Shown here: positions 16,836 through 25,239 of the stretch, in pieces
Layout of the letters: the number at the start of each line of letters is the position of its first letter
How positions within the stretch are numbered: the stretch's first letter is position 1
Assembly: GCA_964342745.1 (NCBI GenBank)
Contig: CAYFFW010000012.1
Span: 1-37,853, forward strand
Direction: 5' to 3'
Origin: AEGEAN-183 sp964342745
GTDB taxonomy: Bacteria > Pseudomonadota > Gammaproteobacteria > Magnimaribacterales > Magnimaribacteraceae
Length of the DNA stretch: 37,853 nucleotides
The notes under the pieces: generated by a model
What the model saw: the letters and a program-made list of their open reading frames with translations, nothing else
Databases searched by the model: none
What the model was told of the DNA's origin: nothing
Made by a program: the position numbers and the translations under genes

Positions 16836-18059
16836 TCAAGATTTCTCTTCTAAGCTTGCATCCCTTTCTCCAAAATCCCAACCTACTCCATTATTATCAT
16901 AATTTTTTAGAATTCTTCTTGCTACAGATTGAACATGCACCTCATCAGGTCCATCATAGATTCTGGCCTCTCTAGCATGACGATACATTAAGCTTAAAGG
17001 AGTGTCATCAGTCAGTCCTTTAGCTCCATGAACTTGTATAGCTCTATCTATAACATTGTGAACCATTTCAGCACCAACAACTTTAATCATTCCTATCTCA
17101 ATCCTTGCATCATCTCCCTGATCAATTCTTTTTGCAGCATCTAATGTAAGCTGTCTGCTTGCTTGTATCTCACACGCGCTATCAAAAACAAATTTTTGCA
17201 TTAATTGTTTATCAGCTAACGAAGATCCAAAAGTTTTTCTCTCATGTAACCTACTACACATTAAATCAAAAGCTCTTTGAGCCTGCCCTAACCACCTCAT
17301 ACAATGAAATATTCTCCCTGGACCAAGTCTTCTTTGTGCAATAATAAATCCATGCCCTCTTGGACCCAGAAGGTTTTCTTCCGGCACTCTTACATTGTCA
17401 TATTCTACTTCGTAGTGACCTCCGTTAATTCCTAAGACTGGTGTTTCTCTCACTATTTTATAACCTGGATTATCTGTAGGAACTATAATCATACTGAAGG
17501 CACCATGCCCAGGAGTATCGAGTTCTGTTCTTACCATAACAGTGGTATAAGCCGCTCTTGCTGCTCCACTAGTAAACCACTTCCTTCCATTTATTACCCA
17601 TTCTCCATCTTCTAAAATTGCAGAAGTTTGAAGTTGAGTGGGGTCCGAGCTGGCAGTATCTGGTTCTGTCATACCAAAACTAGGAAATATTTCTCCTGCT
17701 ACTAAAGGTTCTAAATAAGCATCTCTCCACCTATCAGATGCAAACTCTCTTAACATGATTGAATCTTGTAAGGAGTGAGTTCCTAAAGCTACCATTGCAG
17801 GAGAAGATCTTCCTACAACTTCATTCACATAGACATACTCCATAAAAGGCATGCCCTGACCTCCTATATCAACAGGATGTCCTAAAGCCCAAAGATTCCT
17901 TTCTTTAGCTTTATTCATAAGCTCTTTTAGCTTTTTATTAGATTCTTCACTTCTCTGATTGAGTATAGGTTCTGCTGGATAAACTTCATTCTCAACAAAA
18001 TTCTTAACTTCAGACCTGACTTTCCTCCAATCTTTACTTTCACTCACGTTATTCTCCAA
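16836..18059 (-). CDS. Acyl-CoA dehydrogenase, ACAD10/11-like
   Basis: A 407-residue flavoprotein with the three-part acyl-CoA dehydrogenase fold: N-terminal helices, the middle beta domain (FGMTEPDTASSDP, WFTSGAA), and the C-terminal helices (QVHGAKGLTDDTPL). The catalytic position near the end reads ARIYDGPDEVHVQSVARRIL. Most family members have YEG here; DGPDEVH is the form of the ACAD10/ACAD11 group, so Asp takes the place of Glu. The substrate is probably a branched or long acyl-CoA. It is the last gene of a six-gene minus-strand run that also contains an acyl-CoA synthetase, which may make its substrate. Confidence 0.92.
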   Translation of the reverse strand: MENNVSESKDWRKVRSEVKNFVENEVYPAEPILNQRSEESNKKLKELMNKAKERNLWALGHPVDIGGQGMPFMEYVYVNEVVGRSSPAMVALGTHSLQDSIMLREFASDRWRDAYLEPLVAGEIFPSFGMTEPDTASSDPTQLQTSAILEDGEWVINGRKWFTSGAARAAYTTVMVRTELDTPGHGAFSMIIVPTDNPGYKIVRETPVLGINGGHYEVEYDNVRVPEENLLGPRGHGFIIAQRRLGPGRIFHCMRWLGQAQRAFDLMCSRLHERKTFGSSLADKQLMQKFVFDSACEIQASRQLTLDAAKRIDQGDDARIEIGMIKVVGAEMVHNVIDRAIQVHGAKGLTDDTPLSLMYRHAREARIYDGPDEVHVQSVARRILKNYDNNGVGWDFGERDASLEEKS

Positions 18060-18096
18060 TCAATTGAAGATTTAATGTATCTAATATCTTGGGGAT

Positions 18097-18975
18097 TTAC
18101 AATTTATCTTCTTTTAATTCTGGTCCAAAGAAATTAGTTAAAGCTACTCCAAGTAGAATAAGGAAACAACCAGCAAGCATAGAAATTGTTATAGATTCAT
18201 CTAAAAATATATTTGCCCAAATCATTCCTGCTACCGGAACTATAAAAAGGACAGAAGAAGCACCTACAGGTCCCATCCTTCTTATTAAGATAACAAAAGC
18301 TACATAAGCCAAACCAGTACAAAGGAATCCTAACAATAGAATACTGATCAACACTTCTCTTGATAAGTTAAAACTGATTCCACCCTCGTAAACACTAAAT
18401 GGAATAAACATAATGGTTCCAACTATTAAAGTCATAGTAGCTAGGTAAGCTGGATCTATATGACTAAGTTTAAAAAGATAATTAGAGCAGGCACCATACA
18501 TAAAAGCACCTAATAAACAGCAAGCAATGGGAATCCAAGAAAATTGAAGAGCCTCAAAGCCTATAAAAACAATTAGTCCTGTAAATCCAATTATTAAACC
18601 CATTAGTTGTGCCCAGCTGAAAGCAAATTTCAACCAAAGTATTGAAATTACAAAAGCAAACAATGGCGAAGTAGCATTCATTACTGAAAGTGTTCCTGCA
18701 TTTATAGCCAAAGCAGCGTAAGAAAATAGGAAAAACGGCAAAGTGGCGTTAAATATTCCAAAAATAATTAGCGGTTTTATGTGATCTTTAAATTGTTTGA
18801 AATGATGTTTTCTTAAAAAAATTGGAGCTAAGAAGGCTGCAGCTATTATTAACCTCGAAATAACTAGATCTACTGGCCCTATGACTGGAGACGCGATCTT
18901 AGTAAACATAAAAGAGGCACCCCATGTTAAACCAATGGCTAGAATCAAGAGAATATTTATAAGAAAGCTACTCAC
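18097..18975 (-). CDS. EamA/DMT-family transporter
   Basis: A 292-residue membrane protein made of two repeated EamA domains with about ten helices in all. GLTWGASFMFTKIASPVIGP at the start and the repeat beginning near residue 150 match the drug/metabolite transporter superfamily. Family members export amino acids, purines or other metabolites; the substrate here is unknown. It lies between the TauD-like dioxygenase (47-base gap) and the acyl-CoA dehydrogenase (37-base gap) on the same strand. Confidence 0.88.
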   Translation of the reverse strand: MSSFLINILLILAIGLTWGASFMFTKIASPVIGPVDLVISRLIIAAAFLAPIFLRKHHFKQFKDHIKPLIIFGIFNATLPFFLFSYAALAINAGTLSVMNATSPLFAFVISILWLKFAFSWAQLMGLIIGFTGLIVFIGFEALQFSWIPIACCLLGAFMYGACSNYLFKLSHIDPAYLATMTLIVGTIMFIPFSVYEGGISFNLSREVLISILLLGFLCTGLAYVAFVILIRRMGPVGASSVLFIVPVAGMIWANIFLDESITISMLAGCFLILLGVALTNFFGPELKEDKL

Positions 18976-19022
18976 TTTGGTAAAAATATTTTAAACAACT
19001 TTGTAGATAAACTTAGGTTTAG

Positions 19023-19889
19023 TTATATTGGTCGATCACCTTTGATTGTTACTCTTTCAACCCTCCTAACTTGAGGCCAGTAATCTGATGCTGCGTAATG
19101 TTGTACAGATCTATTATCCCAAAAAGCAATAGAGTTTTTTTTCCATATAAATCGGCATTGGTATTCTGGAACTGAAGCTCTTGAATATAAGAATTCCAAC
19201 ATTTTTTTTGACTCTTCTTGCTCCCAGTCTTTTATGTACTGAGTGAAAGCAGCATTTACATATATTAACTTTTTCTTAGTATCTGGATGAGTTCTTATAA
19301 CAGGATGTTCAGGCATAGGGTATTTCTTATTAAAAGCCTCTATTTCTTCTTTACTCGCACCTTTCTTTTCAAGTCTAGTCCTAAAACCTGAAAAATCATG
19401 CACTGCTATTGCTCCTTCCAGTTTTTCTTTGGTATTTTCATTTAAATCTTCATACGCAGAATACATGTCAGAAAATAAGGTATCACCTCCAAATTGAGGA
19501 GATTCTTTCATTCTTAAAATAGAACCTAAAGAAGGCTCTAGCCTCCAAGTAACATCAGAATGCCAAGTATTTTCTCTACCTTTGCTCTTTTCATTATGAG
19601 TAATCTTAAGAACTTCTGGATAGGTCTCATCATTTACAGCAAAAGGATGAATCTCTAGTTCCCCAAAATTTCTAGCGAAATCTAGGTGCTCTTCAATAGT
19701 TAAGTCCTGATCCCTAAAGAAAATAACCTTGTAAACTAAAAGAGCTTTATAAATTTCATCCTTTAAATCATTAGTTAAGGTCTGTTTTAAATCAATTTCT
19801 AAAAGTTCAGCACCAATAGAGGGGCTTAACCTCTTAATTACATAAGGATGAGACTCTTTCTCAAATGAATCTGGGTCAAATTTCTGCAT
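19023..19889 (-). CDS. TauD/TfdA-family 2-oxoglutarate dioxygenase
   Basis: A 288-residue Fe(II)/2-oxoglutarate oxygenase. The iron triad is visible as H110-x-D112 in NTWHSDVTW and H264 in NRSVQHYAASDY; the 2-oxoglutarate arginine lies in RRVERV (275-280). The GGDTLFSDMYSAYEDL stretch is typical of the TfdA branch. Relatives cleave taurine, alkyl sulfates, phenoxyacetates or other ethers. The 4-base gap to the acyl-CoA synthetase suggests a carboxylic or acyl substrate rather than taurine; that is inference. No sulfonate transporter is nearby. Confidence 0.9.
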   Translation of the reverse strand: MQKFDPDSFEKESHPYVIKRLSPSIGAELLEIDLKQTLTNDLKDEIYKALLVYKVIFFRDQDLTIEEHLDFARNFGELEIHPFAVNDETYPEVLKITHNEKSKGRENTWHSDVTWRLEPSLGSILRMKESPQFGGDTLFSDMYSAYEDLNENTKEKLEGAIAVHDFSGFRTRLEKKGASKEEIEAFNKKYPMPEHPVIRTHPDTKKKLIYVNAAFTQYIKDWEQEESKKMLEFLYSRASVPEYQCRFIWKKNSIAFWDNRSVQHYAASDYWPQVRRVERVTIKGDRPI

Positions 19890-19893
19890 TATT

Positions 19894-21465
19894 TTAATTT
19901 CCGGAGACTTTTCTATCTTTGCCTTCCCAAAAAGGGTCTCTTATTTCCCTTCTAAGTATCTTACCTGAGGGGTTTCTTGGAAGTTCATTAACATAATTTA
20001 TAGATTTTGGACATTTGTAGCCAGCAACCTGGGTTCTTACGTAAGAGATAATATCTTCCTCTTTTAATTCCACTCCTTCTTTCACTACAACAAACCCCTT
20101 TACTGCTTCCCCCCATTTATCATCAGGTATCCCAACTACTGCTGCATCAAGAATATCATCATGACTCATCAGAGCATTTTCAACTTCAGCTGGATAAATA
20201 TTCTCACCACCAGAAACAATCATGTCTTTTACTCGGTCGTGTATGTATAAGAATCCTTCCTCATCAAAGTAGCCTACATCTCCGGAGTAAAACCAGCCAT
20301 CTTTTATAGCTTCAGCTGTTGCTTCCGGTCTATTCCAATAACCCTTCATGTTTAGATCTGACTTGATAATTACCTCACCAACTTCTCCTGTTGGTACATC
20401 ATTATCTTCTGAGTCTACAACCCTTAGTCCTACTCCTAAAGCAGCTTTTCCGCACGACCTTAGCTTACCTCTAGAAATATCATGATCTTCTGGGTAAAGA
20501 AAAGTAATGGCTCCATTGGTTTCCGTAAGTCCATAAACTTGCCAGAAATTACAGTCCATTAATTCCATTGCTTTTAACAAAGTATCGTCAGTTATAGGAG
20601 AGGCACCATAAATAACAGTTTCTAATGAAGAGAAATCAGTATTAGCTGAATCAGGATGTTGTATTAAGAAAAGGATAACTGCTGGTACAAAAATCGTGTG
20701 TTGAATTTTTTCTTGTTCAATTAACTTAAGAATAAGACTAGGGTCAACTTCAGGAATAATAATACTTTTAGCCCCAGTAACCATTCCGGCTATTCCCATA
20801 TTTGTGCCAGCAACATGGAAGATTGGCATGCATACAAGATTCACCCCCCCTTCGTCCATGTCTCTATACATCGCTTCTTCATTCACTATAAAACAAGCAC
20901 TAAAGTTATCATTTGTTAACTGAACTCCTTTTGGGTGACCTGTTGTTCCGGAGGTATAAAGCTGAATAACATCATCATCACCATTACTTTCAAGCATAGG
21001 ATCTTCATCAGGCTGAGAATCTCTCCAATGACTATAGTCTTGCCATTCTTCATGATTACCCCCTACTGTGATTATCTTTCTTACCGAAGGAATTTGATCT
21101 TTAATTTCTTCAATGAGACCAAAAAATTCTGGGCCAACAAAAAGAACTTCACTACTAGAATCATTTAAGATGAAAGCAACCTCAGGTGGGGCTAACCTCC
21201 AGTTAACTCCAACTGTTACTGTTCTTGATTTAAATGTTCCGTACATAAATTCAAAGAAAATATCTGAATTCTTACCTAAATAAGCAACTCTAGAATCAGG
21301 TTTGCAGCCTTCTTTAATAAGGCCTTGGGCTACTTTATTAGAAAAGGAATCTAATTCTTTAAAGGTAGTCTCTTTTTCTTCAAACTTATGTGCTATCTCA
21401 TCACCAGATTTATCGACCCTCCATCGAAAAATCTCTACCATAGTTTTTTCATAAGGTATTTCCAT
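19894..21465 (-). CDS. Acyl-CoA synthetase (AMP-forming)
   Basis: A 523-residue ANL-superfamily enzyme that activates a carboxylic acid with ATP and joins it to CoA. The phosphate loop YTSGTTGHPKG is at 170-180, the A5-like motif is QVYGLTETNG, and GWFYSGDVGYFDEEGFLYIHDRVKDM marks the hinge. The C-terminal lysine lies in LPRNPSGKILRR. The length and sequence are those of medium/long-chain fatty acid or aryl-acid ligases. It sits in an operon with a TauD-like dioxygenase, an acyl-CoA dehydrogenase and redox proteins, which suggests catabolism of an unusual acid. Confidence 0.93.
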   Translation of the reverse strand: MEIPYEKTMVEIFRWRVDKSGDEIAHKFEEKETTFKELDSFSNKVAQGLIKEGCKPDSRVAYLGKNSDIFFEFMYGTFKSRTVTVGVNWRLAPPEVAFILNDSSSEVLFVGPEFFGLIEEIKDQIPSVRKIITVGGNHEEWQDYSHWRDSQPDEDPMLESNGDDDVIQLYTSGTTGHPKGVQLTNDNFSACFIVNEEAMYRDMDEGGVNLVCMPIFHVAGTNMGIAGMVTGAKSIIIPEVDPSLILKLIEQEKIQHTIFVPAVILFLIQHPDSANTDFSSLETVIYGASPITDDTLLKAMELMDCNFWQVYGLTETNGAITFLYPEDHDISRGKLRSCGKAALGVGLRVVDSEDNDVPTGEVGEVIIKSDLNMKGYWNRPEATAEAIKDGWFYSGDVGYFDEEGFLYIHDRVKDMIVSGGENIYPAEVENALMSHDDILDAAVVGIPDDKWGEAVKGFVVVKEGVELKEEDIISYVRTQVAGYKCPKSINYVNELPRNPSGKILRREIRDPFWEGKDRKVSGN

Positions 21466-21475
21466 AATATTCTCC

Positions 21476-22057
21476 TTAGTTATTCCAACCCAGAGGTTCT
21501 AATTCTTTTTCAACAAAATCTTTTGGTACATCTTCTAAGACACTTCCTAAAGTGTCATTCCATCTATTAAGAAAGCCAAAAAGAGCAATTACACCCACAA
21601 TATCAATAATAGCTTCATCAGTATAAAACTTTTGCAGTTCAATGAAATGTTCTTTTGTTGAGGCATTGGGTACCGAGCCTGAAGCAAAAGCAAGATCTAG
21701 TGCTGCTTTTTCTGATTCGCTGAATTGACTACTTTCTTTAAATCTTAAAATATCAGAAATCTTTTCTGGGCTTACTCCTGCTCTATTTGCTCCGTGCGAA
21801 GTGTGCGCTTGGCAATACTTACAACCTGAAGATAAGCTTGAAGCTAACGCAATTAAATTTATCAAGTCCATAGGAACCTTCTCACTTCCAAAAATTGATA
21901 GCACTAAAGCTGAAAAAGAATCATGTAGTTTTGGGTTTCTTGCCATTGATAAATGAGAATTAGGTAAGTATCCCATAAAGCTTTCTATCGATTTAAATTT
22001 ATCCTCTAAATTTTTAAAAGACTCTCTCGGCTCTCCTCCTAAATATGAATAAGTCAT
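21476..22057 (-). CDS. AhpD-like / carboxymuconolactone decarboxylase-fold protein
   Basis: A 193-residue helical protein of the CMD/AhpD superfamily. SSGCKYCQAHTSHGA supplies the redox pair C79/C82 and H85 or H88, the pattern of peroxidase-related AhpD-like proteins. The preceding LINLIALASSL and the following ISDILRF helices fit. It probably acts as a thiol-dependent peroxidase or disulfide reductase; true CMD lactonases lack the CxxC pair. It lies 22 bases after the redoxin-like gene and 10 bases before the acyl-CoA synthetase gene, so it is likely part of one operon. Confidence 0.88.
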   Translation of the reverse strand: MTYSYLGGEPRESFKNLEDKFKSIESFMGYLPNSHLSMARNPKLHDSFSALVLSIFGSEKVPMDLINLIALASSLSSGCKYCQAHTSHGANRAGVSPEKISDILRFKESSQFSESEKAALDLAFASGSVPNASTKEHFIELQKFYTDEAIIDIVGVIALFGFLNRWNDTLGSVLEDVPKDFVEKELEPLGWNN

Positions 22058-22079
22058 TACTATATATTCCTCTCTTAAT

Positions 22080-22661
22080 TTAAATTAAATCACATGCTTC
22101 AGCAGGCATCCAATGGGCTGGCTTTCCTTCCCACTTAATATTACATCCAATGGGATTAGTTATTGGAACAGAGATCTTTTTTCCTTCAGTTGCCTCTTCT
22201 AATGCGTTATGAAGATCGTCAGTTTTTTTTAAATTAATATCTTTGGGATTGTCAGTATTTCTACCTGTATATAGAAGAGTCCAATCTTGATTAAAGATAA
22301 AAAAATGAGGTGTCTTTAAAGCACCAAAAGATAAAGCTATTCTTTGATCTTCATCGTAAAGGTATGTCCAAGGAAAATTAAATTCCTCCATTCTTGATAC
22401 CATATTTTTAAAGGAGTCTTCTTCGTAAGTATTCTTACTATTTGAGTTTATTCCAATAAAGTGAGCATCTTTAGAAAATTCTTCAGCTACCCTTCTAGTT
22501 AATTCATCTGACCCAGTGACATATGGACAATGGTTGCAGGTAAAAAAGATAACCTTAAAGGGCTTTTCTACGAAGTCTTCATGATTGTAGTAATTGCCAT
22601 CAGTAGCTAATAGCTTTTCAAATCTAGGTGCCCTATCTCCTGGCAATATTGTATAACTCAC
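22080..22661 (-). CDS. Thioredoxin-fold redoxin, AhpC/TSA-like
   Basis: A 193-residue thioredoxin-fold protein without a signal peptide. The active site FFTCNHCPYVTGSDELTRR gives C42-x-x-C45, with C45 in the peroxiredoxin-like CP position. The fold continues with HFIGINSNS and GALKTPHFFIFNQDWTLLYTGR, a redoxin pattern. The C-terminal ISVPITNPIGCNIKW holds a further conserved cysteine; a similar segment occurs in the redoxin part of the 591-residue protein at 27391-29166. It is first in the six-gene minus-strand run, next to an AhpD-like gene, so it may be the electron donor or partner of that protein. Confidence 0.88.
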   Translation of the reverse strand: MSYTILPGDRAPRFEKLLATDGNYYNHEDFVEKPFKVIFFTCNHCPYVTGSDELTRRVAEEFSKDAHFIGINSNSKNTYEEDSFKNMVSRMEEFNFPWTYLYDEDQRIALSFGALKTPHFFIFNQDWTLLYTGRNTDNPKDINLKKTDDLHNALEEATEGKKISVPITNPIGCNIKWEGKPAHWMPAEACDLI

Positions 22662-22751
22662 AAAAAAATGTAATAAATTAAAATATTAGAAATTATATTA
22701 TCAATAGGTACAATAAAAGACACTTGGAATTAAAGTTTAACTACATAAATT

Positions 22752-25013
22752 ATGAATGAGATTTCTAGCCTATACGACAAATTAAAGAAAAGTTCTTTAT
22801 TTAAGGCGATAGCTGCTTATGCAGTCTTTGCTTTTGTTGTTGTTCAGGTTGCTAGTCTGATTAGCGATACTTTTGATCTAAATCAGCAATTTATGAAAAA
22901 CTTGATATGGGTTTTTATTATAGGTTTTCCCTTTTTAGGAATAATTGCTTGGGCTGCTTCTTCTAAATTCAGTACATTTAAAATTCTAGGTATCTTCTTG
23001 TTTGTTCTTACAACTGGTTATGGCTCAGGAAGTTACTTATGGGTCAATATTTTTATGATGCCACAAATCAAAAATTTAATTGCTGAAGATGACTATGTTT
23101 CTGCATGGGTAGCTACAAATACAATTGATTCCTTCGCACCCTTTTTCTCTTCAACGAAAAGGCTAAATGATGAAATAAGTACAATTGCAAATATAAAAAT
23201 TGAACAGGACGGAGTTAAGATTTATTGGAAACCTTATTTAGAGAAAGAATCTTTGCAATGGGAGTATTTAGGAACTTCACCAGAGAAAGAATTTAGATTG
23301 CCTAATGGCCTAGTAGAGCTGAAACTTGAAAAGGAAGGATATGAAACCTTTTTTCTAGTTTCTGCTAATCCCAGTATTAGATTCGATAACTTTTCAGCTT
23401 CTATGGGCTGGTCTTTAGATCCATTAAAACTTCAAGATAAGGACTCTACTCCAAAAGGTATGGTTTATATTCCTGGAGGACCTTTTATTCCAGCTATAAC
23501 TGGTCAAGGTGTTAACGAGATTTACCTATCTCCCTACTACATAGACAAAAACGAAATTACTAACAAGCAATTTAAAGAATTTATTGACGCTGGAGGGTAT
23601 AACAACTCTCAATATTGGGTTGATATGGAAATTGTAAAGGAAGGAATAACCTTATCTTTAAGTGAAGCTAAAGAATTAATGATAGATTCTACTGGAGTAA
23701 ATGGACCAGCGGGCTGGGAAGTAGGTATGTATCTTGAAGGACAAGAAGATTATCCAGTCACTGGAATAACTTGGTACGAAGCCCTTGCTTACGCTCGATT
23801 TAGAGGAAATATTCTTCCTCCAATGCATCATTGGGCTAAAGCTGCTTACCCTCCTGATGAAGGTTTAGCGCCCATTGCTCCTAAGCTACTACCTAATAGT
23901 AATTTCGATAATAAAGGATTAAACAAAGTAGGTATTCAAGGCAGAGGTCCATATGGAACATATGACATGGCTGGCAATGCCAGAGAATGGGTATGGAATA
24001 TTTTTGGAGGAGTTGGATTAAGTTTGGGGGGTGCTTTTAGTGATCCCATTTATACCTCTTCAATGCAAAATCCTCTTCCTCGATTTGATAGATCTCTTAT
24101 AAATGGTTTTAGGACAGTTAAGTTACTAAACCCTAGAGACATGAGTCCTTATGGGGATCCTTTAATTAGAGTACAGCCAAAACCATTAAGTTTCTACAAA
24201 CCCATGAATGATGAGGTATTCAAGATTTATTCTAGAAATTTTGAAGTTGGCCCAATGGACATGAAGGCTAAAACTATTTATGAAGATACTTCAAACCCTC
24301 TATGGGATAAAGAGAGAGTAACCGTAGAACTAGGTTACAACTCCTTAAAAATGGATATTCTAATTTTTAAGCCTAAAGAAAATTATAGAAAACTAGAATC
24401 AGTAGTATTTTTCCCTGGTGCTAACTATTACATGACACCACCAGATATTGATGAAGCAAGTATCGGTGAGTTTGGTTTAGACTTTATTATAAAAAGCGGG
24501 AGAGCAGTTGTATGGCCTGCTATCAAAGGTTCTATGAACAGATTAAGTCAAACAATCCCTTCATCTCCTGAAGAAAGAGCAAGACTTTATCGTGAAGGAC
24601 TTTCACACTGGAATGTAGATACCTTCAGAACTCTTGACTATATACAAAGTAGACAAGATTTTGATGATGAAAGCATTTTTTACATGGGAATGAGTCATGG
24701 TGCTCTATTTCCTACACATACACTATTATTCGAAAAAAGGTTTAAAGCTGCTATTCTTTACGTAGGAGGAGTTTTTACAACAACCCCTCCTTTATCTGAC
24801 GGTCTCAATCATATCCCTAGAATAACTACTCCAGTTTTAATGTTGAATGGAGAGCAGGACTATTTAGTACCGAAAATTTCTGCTCAAACATTCTATAATT
24901 TTCTAGGCACTGCCTCTGAAGATAAGAAAATAATTTTTTATGACTCTGGCCACTGGCCTTTACCCAGAAATCAAATGATAAAAGAAACTTTGGCCTGGAT
25001 AGACAAATACTAA
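22752..25013 (+). CDS. Membrane protein: PEGA-like, SUMF1-like and alpha/beta hydrolase domains fused
   Basis: A 753-residue protein. The N-terminus (10-100) has about three membrane helices; KLKKSSLFKAIAAYAVFAFV resembles the anchor of bacterial TPR/adenylate-cyclase-like proteins. Residues about 145-205 look PEGA-like (LPNGLVELKLEKEGYETF). About 235-458 is a formylglycine-generating-enzyme/SUMF1 (C-type-lectin-like) domain: GMVYIPGGPF, YYIDKNEITNKQFKEFI, YPVTGITWYEALAYARFRG, YDMAGNAREWVWN. About 500-753 is an alpha/beta hydrolase with S648 (GMSHG), D703 and H734 (SGHW). There is no cysteine anywhere, so the SUMF1 part cannot do Cys-based formylglycine chemistry. The catalytic part probably faces the periplasm. 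Similar domain sets follow Ser/Thr kinases in other bacteria; here the kinase is missing. Substrate unknown. Confidence 0.82.
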   Translation: MNEISSLYDKLKKSSLFKAIAAYAVFAFVVVQVASLISDTFDLNQQFMKNLIWVFIIGFPFLGIIAWAASSKFSTFKILGIFLFVLTTGYGSGSYLWVNIFMMPQIKNLIAEDDYVSAWVATNTIDSFAPFFSSTKRLNDEISTIANIKIEQDGVKIYWKPYLEKESLQWEYLGTSPEKEFRLPNGLVELKLEKEGYETFFLVSANPSIRFDNFSASMGWSLDPLKLQDKDSTPKGMVYIPGGPFIPAITGQGVNEIYLSPYYIDKNEITNKQFKEFIDAGGYNNSQYWVDMEIVKEGITLSLSEAKELMIDSTGVNGPAGWEVGMYLEGQEDYPVTGITWYEALAYARFRGNILPPMHHWAKAAYPPDEGLAPIAPKLLPNSNFDNKGLNKVGIQGRGPYGTYDMAGNAREWVWNIFGGVGLSLGGAFSDPIYTSSMQNPLPRFDRSLINGFRTVKLLNPRDMSPYGDPLIRVQPKPLSFYKPMNDEVFKIYSRNFEVGPMDMKAKTIYEDTSNPLWDKERVTVELGYNSLKMDILIFKPKENYRKLESVVFFPGANYYMTPPDIDEASIGEFGLDFIIKSGRAVVWPAIKGSMNRLSQTIPSSPEERARLYREGLSHWNVDTFRTLDYIQSRQDFDDESIFYMGMSHGALFPTHTLLFEKRFKAAILYVGGVFTTTPPLSDGLNHIPRITTPVLMLNGEQDYLVPKISAQTFYNFLGTASEDKKIIFYDSGHWPLPRNQMIKETLAWIDKY

Positions 25014-25022
25014 AAATAAGTT

Positions 25023-25238
25023 TTACTTCTTATAAAGATACCAGTAAGAAACAACCATAGAGGCAAAAGCTAAAAGAATTAAAAGTATTCTATGATCCAA
25101 TAAGTTATTGGAATCTTCATCTCCTGAAACCCCAAAGATATCCATAAAAAAGAAAATTAGGAAAAGAATAAAAGCACAAGCAATAACACTGACTAGTGCT
25201 ATAAAAAAGAATTTCAAGAACCTTTTGGCTAGTTGCAA
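25023..25238 (-). CDS. Small membrane protein, unknown
   Basis: A 71-residue protein with two hydrophobic segments (about 8-32 and 48-67) joined by an acidic loop (SGDEDSNNLLDH), and a basic N-terminus and C-terminus. I do not recognise a family. The only in-frame start that keeps the first helix is TTG at 25238, one base after the nuclease stop codon, so it would depend on coupled translation. A shorter protein starting at the internal Met32 would keep only the second helix. Composition and tight spacing favour a real gene, with moderate certainty. Confidence 0.5.
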   Translation of the reverse strand: MQLAKRFLKFFFIALVSVIACAFILFLIFFFMDIFGVSGDEDSNNLLDHRILLILLAFASMVVSYWYLYKK

Positions 25239-25239
25239 C

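Noticed and set aside
19023..19889. Calling the dioxygenase TauD (taurine)
   Set aside because: The fold motifs are shared by many TfdA/TauD enzymes, no tauABC transporter is near, and the operon contains an acyl-CoA synthetase.
22686..22714. A promoter for the 753-residue protein (TACAAT at 22709-22714)
   Set aside because: The -10 is one base off, but the best -35 (TTAGAA) matches only 3 of 6, and such matches are expected by chance in this AT-rich gap.
22752..25013. Naming the protein a formylglycine-generating enzyme
   Set aside because: The SUMF1-like region has no cysteine at all, and active enzymes of that family need cysteines; the hydrolase domain is the only visible catalytic site.
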